Part shown: positions 1-8,847 of the stretch, one piece after another
How the letters are laid out: each line of letters begins with the position of its first letter
How positions within the stretch are numbered: position 1 is the stretch's first letter
DNA from: Prevotella sp. Rep29
GTDB lineage: Bacteria > Bacteroidota > Bacteroidia > Bacteroidales > Bacteroidaceae
Length of the DNA: 64,000 nucleotides
Assembly (NCBI RefSeq): GCF_019551475.1
Contig: NZ_CP047159.1
Coordinates: 2,480,001-2,544,000 of the forward strand
Reading direction: 5' to 3'
Notes under the pieces: model-generated
The model's input: only the letters and a program-made list of their open reading frames with translations
Told to the model about the DNA's origin: nothing
Database searches by the model: none
Made by a program: the position numbers and the translations under genes

Positions 1-1100
1 CGGAGAAGATTTTCAAACTTGAAAAGAAAAATGACAAGTTCAATGTCTATCTGAATTACAGTGCTTCTTTCCAGACGAAAGACGAGTCGGGCGACTGGAC
101 TTCCGGCTTTACGAACCGCGACCTGAGACTGGAGATTTTGGGAAACATCACCGACAAGCTGTCCTATCGTCTGCGCCATCAGCTGAACAAGAGCAACGTG
201 GCTCGGAGCGAAGATAATTTTGCAAAGGCTACGGACATCATGATGCTCAACTACCAGTTCAACGAAAAAGTGGGCGTACATGGCGGTAAAATCTGTCTGA
301 ACTGGGGTGGATTTGAATACGACGAGAACCCTCTTTATATTTATCAGTATTCCGATTATGTATATTGGGTGGACATTTTCATGGCTGGTGCCGGCGTGTC
401 ATACGCTCCCGTTAAAGGACAAGAATTTGTCGTTCAAGTTGCCAATACTTTTAATGACCGCATCGCCGAGGAATATGGCGAGAATGCCGTCGGCGTCGAT
501 AAAGACCCGGCAACGGCACAACCATTAACGGCGAGCAAGAGCCCACTAACCTATCTCATCAATTGGAACGGTAGCTTTTTCGGAGGAAAACTGCTCACCC
601 GATGGGCTTGGGGAATACAGACACTGGCCAAACACAAAAACAGCAAGATGCTTTCCCTCGGTCAGCAACTCACCCTACCCCACCTGCAATGGTATTTCGA
701 CTATATGGGTGCATGGGAGGGACTCGACCACATGCGCATCGCCTCCACCGAGGCGGCAACCTATTTTGCTGAACATGGACTGGAAAATGGCTATCTCAAT
801 GATGTCCGCTACCATTCATTCATAACGAAACTCAACTGGCAGTTTGTGCCCCGATGGAACCTCATGCTGAAAGGTGCCTACGAGACAGTGAGCGCACCAA
901 AGCTTGAACCCTTCAAAAACTATCGGAAATCATTCCTCTATGCCGCCAGCATGGAGTATTATCCCGTGAAAGGACAGGATTTCCGACTCTTCCTCGCCTA
1001 CATCGGCAACAAGGTGGACTACAGCCAACGCTGCGGTTTGGAAGACTACTCGCGCAACCGCATCGAACTCGGATTTATGTACCGGCTGAAATGCTTTTAA
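1..1100 (+). CDS. Outer-membrane porin, 5'-truncated by the window edge
   Basis: The reading frame is already open at the first bases, so the N-terminus lies upstream; about 365 residues are visible. The sequence alternates short polar and aromatic stretches typical of a beta-barrel (for example LSYRLRHQLNKS and FRLFLAYIGNK) and ends in phenylalanine, the usual outer-membrane insertion signal. It resembles the phosphate-selective porin O/P-type family of Bacteroidetes. It lies 97 bp upstream of aspA in the same direction; in related genomes such porins sit with aspA and C4-dicarboxylate transport genes, so a role in aspartate or dicarboxylate entry is an inference only. An internal TTG at 138 is not a credible start, because the frame continues upstream with barrel-like sequence. 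Confidence 0.75.
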   Translation, partial: EKIFKLEKKNDKFNVYLNYSASFQTKDESGDWTSGFTNRDLRLEILGNITDKLSYRLRHQLNKSNVARSEDNFAKATDIMMLNYQFNEKVGVHGGKICLNWGGFEYDENPLYIYQYSDYVYWVDIFMAGAGVSYAPVKGQEFVVQVANTFNDRIAEEYGENAVGVDKDPATAQPLTASKSPLTYLINWNGSFFGGKLLTRWAWGIQTLAKHKNSKMLSLGQQLTLPHLQWYFDYMGAWEGLDHMRIASTEAATYFAEHGLENGYLNDVRYHSFITKLNWQFVPRWNLMLKGAYETVSAPKLEPFKNYRKSFLYAASMEYYPVKGQDFRLFLAYIGNKVDYSQRCGLEDYSRNRIELGFMYRLKCF

Positions 1101-1112
1101 TGAGATGCCGGC

Positions 1113-1142
1113 ATAACGATATAACGTGATAACGAAATAACG
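1113..1142. repeat. ATAACG tandem octamers before aspA
   Basis: ATAACG occurs at 1113, 1121, 1129 and 1137, exactly 8 bp apart, between the porin stop and the aspA start. It could be a binding-site array for a regulator of aspA, or simple-sequence DNA. No TAnnTTTG box is clear in this gap. Confidence 0.5.
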
Positions 1143-1197
1143 CTACGATAAAAACAACAGAACTAAATTGATTTGTTAACATATAACTTAAAAAACT

Positions 1198-2592
1198 ATG
1201 GCTAAAGAAAAATTCAGAATCGAATCTGACCTGCTCGGTGAATTGCAGGTTCCGAAAGATGCCTACTATGGCGTCCAGACACAACGCGGTATCAACAACT
1301 ACCGCATCTCTAACACTCGCATGTGTGACTATCCCGACTACGTCATCTCCATCGCTTATGTGAAGTGGGCGGCTATTCAGACAAACAACGCCCTGGGTGT
1401 CATCAACAACAAAATCACAAAAGCTGTTGAGAAAGCCTGCAAGGAGATTGTAGAAGGCAAACTGCACGACCAGTTCCCCGTTGACATGATGCAAGGCGGT
1501 GCCGGCACGTCGGTGAACATGAACGCCAACGAGGTGATTGCCAACCGTGCCCTCGAAATCATGGGCTACGAAAAGGGCGACTATCAGCACTGCTGGCCTA
1601 ACGACCACATCAACTGCGGTCAGTCAACCAACGATGCTTATCCTACAACCATCCATCTGACGATTATCCGCATGAACAAGCCGCTCGTGGAGAGCCTGAA
1701 GAATCTCGCTGCCGCTTTCCGTGCAAAAGGTCGCGCATGGAAGAACGTCATCAAGATGGGACGCACACAGCTGCAGGACGGTGTTCCCATGTCAGTGGGT
1801 CAGGAGTTCACAGCTTTCGCCAACTGGCTCGACGAAGAGGCTAAGAACCTGAACAATGCCGTGAAGCCACTTTATGAAATCAACATGGGCGGTACAGCTA
1901 TCGGAACCGGACTCAACGCTGCCGAGGGATTCCCGAAAGTATGCGCAGAGAAGCTGGCTAAGCTGACAGGCGAACCGTTTGTAGCTGCAAAAGACCTCAT
2001 CGCTGCTACGCCTGACACCAGTCAGTACGTCAATTACTCAGCTGCCCTGAAGCGTCTTGCCGTGAAATTGTCGAAGATTTGCAACGACCTGCGCCTGATG
2101 GCTTCCGGTCCTTGCTGCGGTCTCCACGAAATCAACCTGCCGGCAAAGGCTCCAGGCTCTTCTATCATGCCGGGTAAGGTGAATCCTGTCATTCCTGAAG
2201 TGACCAACCAGGTTTGCTTCAAAGTAATCGGTAACGACACTGCCGTTGCATTTGCAGCCGAGGCTGGTCAGTTGCAGCTGAACGTGATGGAGCCCGTCAT
2301 CCTCGAGTGCATTCTCGAAGGCATCACCTGGATGCGCAACGCCATGGACACACTGCGCGTAGAATGCGTGGAAGGCATTACCGTCAACAAGAAGCACTGC
2401 GAAGACATGGTGAAGAACAGCATCGGTATCGTAACCGCACTCAACCCCTTCATCGGTTACAAGACCAGCACGAAGGTGGCAAAGAAAGCACTCGAGACTG
2501 GCAAATCTGTTTACAGCATCGTGCTCGAAGAGAAACTGATGGACAAGAAGCAGCTCGACAAAGTGCTCGACCCGAAGAATATGCTGAAATAA
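1198..2592 (+). CDS. aspA: Aspartate ammonia-lyase
   Basis: Cytosolic aspartase that converts L-aspartate to fumarate and ammonia, feeding fumarate respiration in anaerobic Bacteroidales. The 464-residue length is normal for the family. The fumarase/aspartase signature GSSIMPGKVNP lies near residue 320 and carries the catalytic serine loop. Other family blocks are GGAGTSVNMNANEV (around 100) and GQSTNDAYPT (around 140). The ATG follows an A-rich leader (taacttaaaaaact), the usual weak Bacteroidetes ribosome-binding context. A hairpin terminator follows at 2655-2696. Fumarase class II is the close alternative, but the overall sequence and the neighbouring porin favour AspA. Confidence 0.95.
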   Translation: MAKEKFRIESDLLGELQVPKDAYYGVQTQRGINNYRISNTRMCDYPDYVISIAYVKWAAIQTNNALGVINNKITKAVEKACKEIVEGKLHDQFPVDMMQGGAGTSVNMNANEVIANRALEIMGYEKGDYQHCWPNDHINCGQSTNDAYPTTIHLTIIRMNKPLVESLKNLAAAFRAKGRAWKNVIKMGRTQLQDGVPMSVGQEFTAFANWLDEEAKNLNNAVKPLYEINMGGTAIGTGLNAAEGFPKVCAEKLAKLTGEPFVAAKDLIAATPDTSQYVNYSAALKRLAVKLSKICNDLRLMASGPCCGLHEINLPAKAPGSSIMPGKVNPVIPEVTNQVCFKVIGNDTAVAFAAEAGQLQLNVMEPVILECILEGITWMRNAMDTLRVECVEGITVNKKHCEDMVKNSIGIVTALNPFIGYKTSTKVAKKALETGKSVYSIVLEEKLMDKKQLDKVLDPKNMLK

Positions 2593-2654
2593 GCTGTCTT
2601 TTTAAGAACAGACAGAAATAGACTATCCTTTTAAGGATATGTAACTCAAAAACA

Positions 2655-2696
2655 AAAAAGAGGAGACTTGTCAAAAAAACAAAATCCCCTCTTTTT
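2655..2696 (+). terminator. Rho-independent terminator after aspA
   Basis: AAAAAGAGGAGA (2655-2666) pairs with TCCCCTCTTTTT (2685-2696) with one mismatch, followed by a T-run. It sits between aspA and the next barrel gene. Confidence 0.7.
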
Positions 2697-2760
2697 GTAG
2701 CAAACAGACAGAAATTGCGTCACATATACAAAGCAAACAACGATTTTAAACAAAAAAACA

Positions 2761-5238
2761 ATGAAATCATTAAAACTGATTATGTTGCTTGCCATGCTGG
2801 GAATCTCCCAAATGGCGATGGCACAGACAGCCCTGGTGAAGGGTGTCTTGAAAGATGCCCAGACGCAAGAGGGCATCACGTATGCGACCGTCCATGTGTT
2901 CCGTAGCGACAATATGGAAAAGCCTGTTGCCATGTCGGTAGCCGATGAAAACGGAAACATCCGGCAGGAGGTGAAGGGGACGGGAAAGTTTGTGGCGCAG
3001 TTCTCCTCACTCGGGAAACAGACGGTACGGAAAGAATTCACACTGACAGGCGAGAAAGAAATCGACCTTGGCGTCATCCTCACGAAAGATGATTCGCAGA
3101 CGCTGGGCGAAGTGAACATCGTGGCACAGAAACCGCTCGTCAAGATGGAGACCGACAAGATGACCTACAGCGTGGAAAACGACGTGGACAGCAAGACGTC
3201 AACCGTGCTCGACATGCTGCGCAAGGTTCCGATGGTCACCGTCGATGGTCAGGACAATATCACGGTGAACGGCTCCTCGTCATTTAAAGTATATGTGAAC
3301 GGCAAGCCTAACCCGATGTTGAGCCAATATGCCAGCATCGCCTTCAAACAAATGCCGGCAAGCATGGTGAAGAATATCGAGGTCATCACCAATCCCGGCG
3401 CCCGCTACGACGCTGAGGGAACGGGCGGCGTGCTCAACCTGACCATGCAGACGATGGGTGGCGGACAGGCACAGAAAATGAACGGCATCAGCGGACAGGC
3501 ACAGCTGATGGCGGCTCCCCAAGGATTCGGCGCAGGCATCACACTGACCGGACAGCAAGGGAAATGGTCGTACAATTCGCGCATCTTCGGCAACTACATG
3601 GAAATAAAAGATATGGTGGTAGAAGGCAACCGCGAACAGTTTACCAGCGCCGGGACATCAGTCATCGACTATCAGCAGAAAGGTAGGCACATGCAGAAAT
3701 TCCTCATGGCAAGCTTCGGTGCCGGCTATGAAATCGACTCCATGAGCAGCATGAACGCCAACCTCAGCATCATGAGCGGGAAAAACCGCGATAACGGACA
3801 TCCCACAACCACCTACAGCGGTGGCATCTACGGCAACGGATTCTCTTATTCGAACGCCATGAAGCAGACTAAACTGTGGAAATCGGTGGATGCAAGCATC
3901 GACTACCAGCGCTTCCTCAACAAAGAGCGCACACGCTCCATCACAGCCATCTACCAATTCAGCCACGAACCGAACGAGACGAACAACTGGACACTCTTCG
4001 ACGAGGCATACACGCTGCCGATAGACCTCACCAGCCGATGGTCGTTCGACCACGACAAGACGGACAACCATACGCTGCAAGTGGACTACGTGACACCCGT
4101 CGGAAAGGAACAGACGCTGTCGGTCGGCACCAAATTCATATCGCGACGCAGCAAGACCGACTCGGAATACTATCTCGACGAGAACGGCGAATTTGTCTAT
4201 AACCCGCTGCTGAGCATGAAATACAAATTCATCAACCATATCGCCGCCGCCTACTCGGAATACGAAGGAAAGTTCGGGAAGTTCGGAACAAAAGCGGGAT
4301 TGCGCTACGAACACACTTGGCAGGACGTCAGCTACGAACTGGGCAATGGCGAGGATTTCAAGAAAAACTACGGCAGCCTTGTGCCGTCGGGCTCGCTCTC
4401 TTACAGCATCGCACCGACGACCAACATCGGACTGACCTACAACATGCGCATCTCGCGACCCAGCATCTCCTACCTCAATCCATACGTGGATCGCAGTCAA
4501 CCGACATCTATCAGCTACGGAAACACCGACCTCGACGTGGAGAAGACACACACGGCAGGCATCACCTTCAACCATTTCAGCTCGAAATGGATGATGAACG
4601 CCACACTGCGACAGAGTTTCTGCAACAACGCTATCGAGCAGTACAGCTTCTACGACGACAACATCCTCAACACAACCTACGGCAATATCGTGAAACGGCG
4701 ACAGACCAGCCTCAACATCTTCATGAACTGGTCGCTCACCATCGCCACGCGCATCATCTTCAACGGCGGAGTCAACTATCTTGACCTACGTAGCGATGCA
4801 CTTGACACGAGAAACAACGGATGGACTGCCAACTCGATGATTGGTATCCAACAGAAACTGCCGGCAAAGATGAACTTCAGTCTCTATCTCGTCAACCGCA
4901 CGAAAAGCAAGACTTTGCAGGGATGGAGCAGCGGATTCAACATGATGAACGCCACACTCAACAAGTCTTTCTTCAAAGACAAGCTCACCGTCGGCATCAC
5001 TGGTGTCACCGGATTGGGAAATGGCGGCGACTTGGCTTTCGACAGCTACAGTCAAGGCAGCAACTTCAAGAACCACCAACGCGTGCGCATCCCGATACAG
5101 ACCGTCATGCTCAACGTCAGCTTCTCGTTCGGAAACCTGAAGCAGACGGCAAAGCAGCAGAAGAAGATTGAAGACGACTTCATGGAGAAAGAAAACAACA
5201 ACCAGAACATGATGAACAATATGGGCATCGGCATGTAA
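2761..5238 (+). CDS. TonB-dependent-receptor-like outer-membrane barrel
   Basis: An 825-residue outer-membrane protein. Residues 1-22 are a signal peptide ending MAMAQ. Next comes a carboxypeptidase-D-regulatory-like beta-sandwich (about 25-110), then a plug-like domain containing DMLRKVPMVTVDG and VYVNGKPNPML, and a long C-terminal barrel of the OMP_b-brl_3 type. The tail after the last strand is polar (KQQKKIEDDFMEKENNNQ) and does not end in an aromatic residue. The gene stands alone between two terminators, with no SusD partner, so it is not a polysaccharide-utilisation pair. The transported ligand is unknown. The leader just upstream (gcgtcacatata) resembles the one before the DUF4252 operon at 43.5 kb. 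Confidence 0.85.
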   Translation: MKSLKLIMLLAMLGISQMAMAQTALVKGVLKDAQTQEGITYATVHVFRSDNMEKPVAMSVADENGNIRQEVKGTGKFVAQFSSLGKQTVRKEFTLTGEKEIDLGVILTKDDSQTLGEVNIVAQKPLVKMETDKMTYSVENDVDSKTSTVLDMLRKVPMVTVDGQDNITVNGSSSFKVYVNGKPNPMLSQYASIAFKQMPASMVKNIEVITNPGARYDAEGTGGVLNLTMQTMGGGQAQKMNGISGQAQLMAAPQGFGAGITLTGQQGKWSYNSRIFGNYMEIKDMVVEGNREQFTSAGTSVIDYQQKGRHMQKFLMASFGAGYEIDSMSSMNANLSIMSGKNRDNGHPTTTYSGGIYGNGFSYSNAMKQTKLWKSVDASIDYQRFLNKERTRSITAIYQFSHEPNETNNWTLFDEAYTLPIDLTSRWSFDHDKTDNHTLQVDYVTPVGKEQTLSVGTKFISRRSKTDSEYYLDENGEFVYNPLLSMKYKFINHIAAAYSEYEGKFGKFGTKAGLRYEHTWQDVSYELGNGEDFKKNYGSLVPSGSLSYSIAPTTNIGLTYNMRISRPSISYLNPYVDRSQPTSISYGNTDLDVEKTHTAGITFNHFSSKWMMNATLRQSFCNNAIEQYSFYDDNILNTTYGNIVKRRQTSLNIFMNWSLTIATRIIFNGGVNYLDLRSDALDTRNNGWTANSMIGIQQKLPAKMNFSLYLVNRTKSKTLQGWSSGFNMMNATLNKSFFKDKLTVGITGVTGLGNGGDLAFDSYSQGSNFKNHQRVRIPIQTVMLNVSFSFGNLKQTAKQQKKIEDDFMEKENNNQNMMNNMGIGM

Positions 5239-5265
5239 GAACACATGCCATCCAACTCTCCTTTT

Positions 5266-5294
5266 CCTCTCCCCTCACCGGGAGAGGATTTTTT
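5266..5294 (+). terminator. Terminator after the TonB-type barrel
   Basis: CCTCTCCC (5266-5273) pairs perfectly with GGGAGAGG (5280-5287), then ATTTTTTA. The GC-rich stem resembles the REP-like repeats at 16.1 and 63.9 kb. Confidence 0.75.
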
Positions 5295-5358
5295 ATGCCC
5301 ATAACACGTCGGTTTGTAAATCTTTCTTACTCACGTCAGGAAAAACGGGACAGGCGGC

Positions 5359-5575
5359 TTTGTATAATTATGCACTGGCAGACGTTCCGCCGCGCCTTTT
5401 GTAAAGTATTAAATATCAGCACCTTATGAGTGGGCTTGCAAAAGTTCAACTTTTAGCCTGCGAAAGTTGAACTTTCAGGCGATGAAAGTTTAACTTTTAG
5501 AGCGCAAAAGTTCAACTTTTGGAAAGTGAAAGTTTACGTGTTATATTTATACGCTTTTACCGTATATTCATACAG
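5359..5575 (+). repeat. 217-bp palindromic repeat element, copy 1
   Basis: The left box TTTGTATAATTATGCA begins the copy and TTTTGTAA follows, its G at offset 42. A run of about 22-bp modules comes next, each a palindrome of the AAAGTTCAACTTT class. The copy ends in two GTATATTTATAC-like boxes closing with TACAG. It fills the gap between two convergent genes. Other copies are at 24601, 33144 and 42893, all of identical length and orientation. I see no open reading frame or CRISPR spacers in it. Confidence 0.85.
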
Positions 5576-5754
5576 CCGTTTTTATGGGGAGATGAGATGC
5601 TCTTTTTTCATTCTTCTTCCATCTCTCGGAAAGCGGTTCGGCGGTGCATTTCTTCTCGCTGAACGGAGCCTGTATCCACGAAAAACGGAGAAAGTGCAGG
5701 GATTCCCCACAACTTCTCCGTTGGATTGTTGACGATTGTCTGCCGAGACGTTTC

Positions 5755-6303
5755 CTATTTCAGTGCATAGCAGGAGCCGTCAACAGCCATGCGTGCCTGC
5801 ATCACTCCGGCAGCGTCGAGCGTGAAGTTCATCCGCTCGCCGTTCGGCATGTTTGCCTGGATGGTTCCGTCTTCGTTGAAACGGAAGATTTCGCGCTCCT
5901 GACCTTCTGTTTCCATTGACCAAGAATTGTCTTTCTTGTTGTATGTCACGTAATAAACTTTTCCTTGCGGATCGGTTATCTCATAACCTTTCTTCAGGGT
6001 CTTTACGGCATAGATGAGTCCGTCCTCACCCTGTACGTTGACTGTTTTGCCCACGCGGCGAGCCATCGGGTTGTCGCCTGTCCAGAACTCGAGTGAGTTC
6101 AGCACCAGCGCATCTGCCAATCCTGCGAAAGCGTATGCCGGCGAGATGACGATAAATATCAGTTCGTTGAGAAACTTGTTGTCGGTGGCTGTCTTGTTCC
6201 AGCTTGCCAGTTTGTTGAACATTGCGAACGACCCCACGCACGAGCTTGTGAGAATGCCTGCCATAGCGAGACAGAGGGCTACTTTCATTGTTTTCTTTTT
6301 CAT
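5755..6303 (-). CDS. DUF3332 family lipoprotein
   Basis: A 182-residue protein with an N-terminal lipobox (GILTSSC, cysteine at about 22), so it is probably a lipoprotein. The segment FLNELIFIVISPAYAFAGLADALVLNSLEFWTGDNP is the conserved membrane-associated core of DUF3332 (split here only in description: FLNELIFIV, then AYAFAGLADALV, then NSLEFWTGDNP). A beta-rich C-terminal half follows. Its function is unknown. A TATCTTTG box lies 38 bp upstream of the start on the same strand. The gene is convergent with the TonB-type barrel across repeat copy 1. Confidence 0.75.
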   Translation of the reverse strand: MKKKTMKVALCLAMAGILTSSCVGSFAMFNKLASWNKTATDNKFLNELIFIVISPAYAFAGLADALVLNSLEFWTGDNPMARRVGKTVNVQGEDGLIYAVKTLKKGYEITDPQGKVYYVTYNKKDNSWSMETEGQEREIFRFNEDGTIQANMPNGERMNFTLDAAGVMQARMAVDGSCYALK

Positions 6304-6340
6304 AATTCTAATAGTTTTTTTAAAGTAATTTCTTTTTCGG

Positions 6341-6348
6341 CAAAGATA
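6341..6348 (-). promoter_or_regulatory. -7 box for the DUF3332 gene
   Basis: On the minus strand this reads TATCTTTG, matching the Bacteroidetes TAnnTTTG element. No good TTTG lies at the expected distance upstream. Confidence 0.5.
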
Positions 6349-6407
6349 CGCAAAAGTGATGAGATATCAGGTGTGTGTTAACACAAATTATTCGTTTTCA
6401 ACGATTA

Positions 6408-6587
6408 TTACCTAATGGTGTTATTGGAAACCCCGTCTGCCGTCTTGTCTTTCGCGTCTATAGTTCCTGACTCTATCTTGCATGTCTCATCGCAAACAAT
6501 CCGACTGTCTTGTGCCCGTGCTTCCGTTGAAAACAATCCCAGAACAATAAATAAAAGAATCCCGAGGAAGGAGTTGCCTGTTTCCAT
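6408..6587 (-). CDS. Small secreted peptide, 59 residues
   Basis: A short frame with a convincing export signal: a hydrophobic stretch (LGILLFIVLGLF) followed by STEARA-QD, a good signal peptidase I site near residue 25. The mature part would be about 34 residues with two cysteines (IVCDETCKIESG). The ATG is preceded by an A/T-rich leader (aattaaaaaat), as for other genes here. It is encoded in the 520-bp gap between the DUF3332 gene and the alginate-export-like gene, on the same strand as both. I recognise no family; the signal peptide is the main support. It could also be the leftover 5' end of a longer gene. Confidence 0.45.
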   Translation of the reverse strand: METGNSFLGILLFIVLGLFSTEARAQDSRIVCDETCKIESGTIDAKDKTADGVSNNTIR

Positions 6588-6823
6588 ATTTTTTAATTAT
6601 TGTTACCTTCATTTTTATCCCGAAAATACCCGAAAACATCGAACACGTACGAAAATAAAAGTTTTCGCCTTTTTCGTCGTTTTAGTATATTTTCGGAATG
6701 CAATATTACTTATTTAATGAACCGTATATTTTATTTAGTATACAGTATTATGACTTCGGGAAACAGAAAACGTTTAACGCAATGCCCGGAGAAAGCATCC
6801 CACCTCACGCCCTTTCAGCGCCC

Positions 6824-8176
6824 CTATTTCTTGAAGGAAAAGATGCGCGGATTGATGTTCAGCGACACCCAAGCCCAGTCCTGCCAACGCTTATGGTGAC
6901 CGCCTTTCACGAAAGTCATCGTCTTCGTTCCCAGCATCATACTGTAACCTCCGAACAACGTCACGTCCTTCATCACTTTCCAGTCGATGCGGTAGTCCAG
7001 TTCCTGTCCCAGATTCCTGCTTGACACGAGAACGTTCGATGCCGTCATGAAGTTATGCAGCGTGAGCGACATGCTCAGACGCTTCGAGGGCTTGAACGTT
7101 GCCCCTATCAGGACATCCTGCAGACCCGGTTTGAGACCGTCAACAAAGTGGGCGGAATAGAAATAGTCCATACTTCCGTAAAAGCCGTGTCCCGAGCCGA
7201 AGAGTGTCGAGAATGCCTTTGACTTCGTAGCGTCTTTCTTAATCAGTTCGTAACTGCCGTCGTCCGCTTGTCTCACTTCCTTATAGCGCTCACCGCTCAG
7301 ATAGTCATAGCCGGCATCGATTCGCCACTCGTCGCTGATGGCATAGCCTGCCCGCATTCCCATCATAAACGCCAAGGTGCTGAGCTTTTCCTCGTTTTTT
7401 CCCGTCTGGAGATAGACCGACCCCGACAGGTTCCACTTCCCTGGCGAATAGGTGAGGTGTGTTCCCATCGTCTGCATATACTGCGTCTTGGCTTCTTCGG
7501 GCGTGCCGGTCTCCTGTCCTACGTTGGCAAAGAGCAACGAGACTCCCAGTCCTTTCGGCTGCTTCTGATAGTGGTACCAGAAGGTGAGCATACTCTTATA
7601 CGACTGTCCACCCTCTCCGAAATAGTTGCCGCCCTTCACGTTTTCATCGTTTTGGTTATAGGCAAAGACGGCATGCAGCTTGTGGGCGTCCCTTTCATAA
7701 CCCACCCGCAAGGCGTCGTGCCAACAACCTGCCACGTGCCAGTCGCTCCTACTGAACAGCCGCTCGTCGTCGAACGCCAACTGCTGCCTGCCTATCTGCG
7801 CAAACAGCCCTTGTCGCCCTTCTATTTTTGCCCATCCTTCGTTCAGCGACACGCGCCCGTTCATGTCTTTCGAGGGGTCCTGTCCCCAGACACCAACGTG
7901 CTGTATCCCCATTCTCACCGTCAGTTTAGGCAGTTTCTCATTGTCGAACAGGCGCACATACTCCATCGTCAGCCGCGCACGGTTGTTGATGAAGGTCGCA
8001 GCCTTCTCGTCCTCGTTGAGCGGCTCGCGGGCACCATTGCGGTATTCGCCTCGCGTGCGCAACTGCACATCCAACGTGAACTGGTTTTTCTCCTTACCTT
8101 CTTCTTGCGCCGCTGCCGTCGCCGACAGAAGCAACATTCCTATTATCAGATATTTTCCTTTCATATTTTTTTTCAT
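6824..8176 (-). CDS. Alginate-export-type outer-membrane porin
   Basis: A 450-residue protein with a signal peptide (LLLSATAAAQ, cleavage near residue 24) and a barrel that matches the alginate_exp family layout. Examples are FTLDVQLRTRGEYRNG at the start of the barrel, FAQIGRQQLAFDDERLF, the central DALRVGYERDAHKLHAVFAY, and a last strand ending INPRIFSFKK. In Bacteroidetes this family rarely exports alginate; it is a general porin-like channel of unknown substrate. It is transcribed towards the DUF3332 gene, with the small secreted peptide in between. An alternative start at residue 5 (MKGKYL) is possible. Confidence 0.75.
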   Translation of the reverse strand: MKKNMKGKYLIIGMLLLSATAAAQEEGKEKNQFTLDVQLRTRGEYRNGAREPLNEDEKAATFINNRARLTMEYVRLFDNEKLPKLTVRMGIQHVGVWGQDPSKDMNGRVSLNEGWAKIEGRQGLFAQIGRQQLAFDDERLFSRSDWHVAGCWHDALRVGYERDAHKLHAVFAYNQNDENVKGGNYFGEGGQSYKSMLTFWYHYQKQPKGLGVSLLFANVGQETGTPEEAKTQYMQTMGTHLTYSPGKWNLSGSVYLQTGKNEEKLSTLAFMMGMRAGYAISDEWRIDAGYDYLSGERYKEVRQADDGSYELIKKDATKSKAFSTLFGSGHGFYGSMDYFYSAHFVDGLKPGLQDVLIGATFKPSKRLSMSLTLHNFMTASNVLVSSRNLGQELDYRIDWKVMKDVTLFGGYSMMLGTKTMTFVKGGHHKRWQDWAWVSLNINPRIFSFKK

Positions 8177-8244
8177 TCATTCCTGTGCAAAAACATAAAA
8201 AATCAGCAAGACACCGTCAGCAAGTCAGACTGCATTCTTTCTCT

Positions 8245-8847
8245 TCACAAATAGAGCACACTTTCGTTGCCCTCGTTGAAGAGCAAATCAAGAATGCTGA
8301 GATTGGGCTGGAAGCCGTAGCGCCGCTCATACACCTGATAGTAGCGCCGTGGAACGAACGCCGGGTCCACACTGCCGCGTTTGGGGTCGATTGCGTCGGT
8401 CAGGTCGTCCACGCTGCCGTGCACGTCGCCATCCAGCCGGTCCGTGATGTTCGGATGAATATCCAGCAACTCGCACATCTTCACCGTTATCGCCATGTTC
8501 AAGTCGTACAGATACTCCCAGCGCGACTCGAAAAACGGGCGGATGTCATCGGCATAATACTGGAAAAACGGACTGTCGCCGTATGCCGAACAGAGCGCAT
8601 TCCAGTGCACATGGCGCCAATTGCCGTGCTCACTGACGCGGAGCGTGCCGATGTCTTTCCCCGCATCGTGCACCACCGGCACCGTCAGCGCCTGCAGCCC
8701 GTTTGCCGTCGCAATCACGCATCGGTTGCGATAACTCTGCTTCCGGAACCGCTCCTCACGACTCACGACGCTACAGCCATAGCGGTGCAACTTCTGATAC
8801 CATTGTATCGGACCGAAATACGTAGTTGAGAGAACAACAGTTTTCAT
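8245..8847 (-). CDS. WbqC-like protein
   Basis: 200 residues. The opening TTYFGPIQWYQKLHRY is the characteristic N-terminus of the WbqC family, followed by RCVIATANGLQALTVPV and the conserved FFEYYADDI-like block (FFQYYADDIRPFFESR). The family is found in surface-polysaccharide loci and is thought to act in sugar or lipid modification, but its reaction is not established. Its start overlaps the stop of lepB by 4 nt (ATGA), so the two genes are translationally coupled. Confidence 0.85.
   Translation of the reverse strand: MKTVVLSTTYFGPIQWYQKLHRYGCSVVSREERFRKQSYRNRCVIATANGLQALTVPVVHDAGKDIGTLRVSEHGNWRHVHWNALCSAYGDSPFFQYYADDIRPFFESRWEYLYDLNMAITVKMCELLDIHPNITDRLDGDVHGSVDDLTDAIDPKRGSVDPAFVPRRYYQVYERRYGFQPNLSILDLLFNEGNESVLYL

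Noticed and set aside
3658-4575. Long frame on the minus strand inside the TonB-type barrel
   Set aside because: It is the complement of a real gene with clear domains; its sequence has no family features and no start context.
2761-5238. Polysaccharide-utilisation locus (SusC-type receptor)
   Set aside because: No SusD-like lipoprotein, no glycoside hydrolases and no hybrid two-component gene nearby; the barrel family also differs.
5440-5550. Possible CRISPR array in the about 22-bp modules of the 217-bp element
   Set aside because: The modules are palindromes of slightly different sequence with spacers of only a few bases, no unique spacers, no cas genes nearby, and only four or five units per copy.
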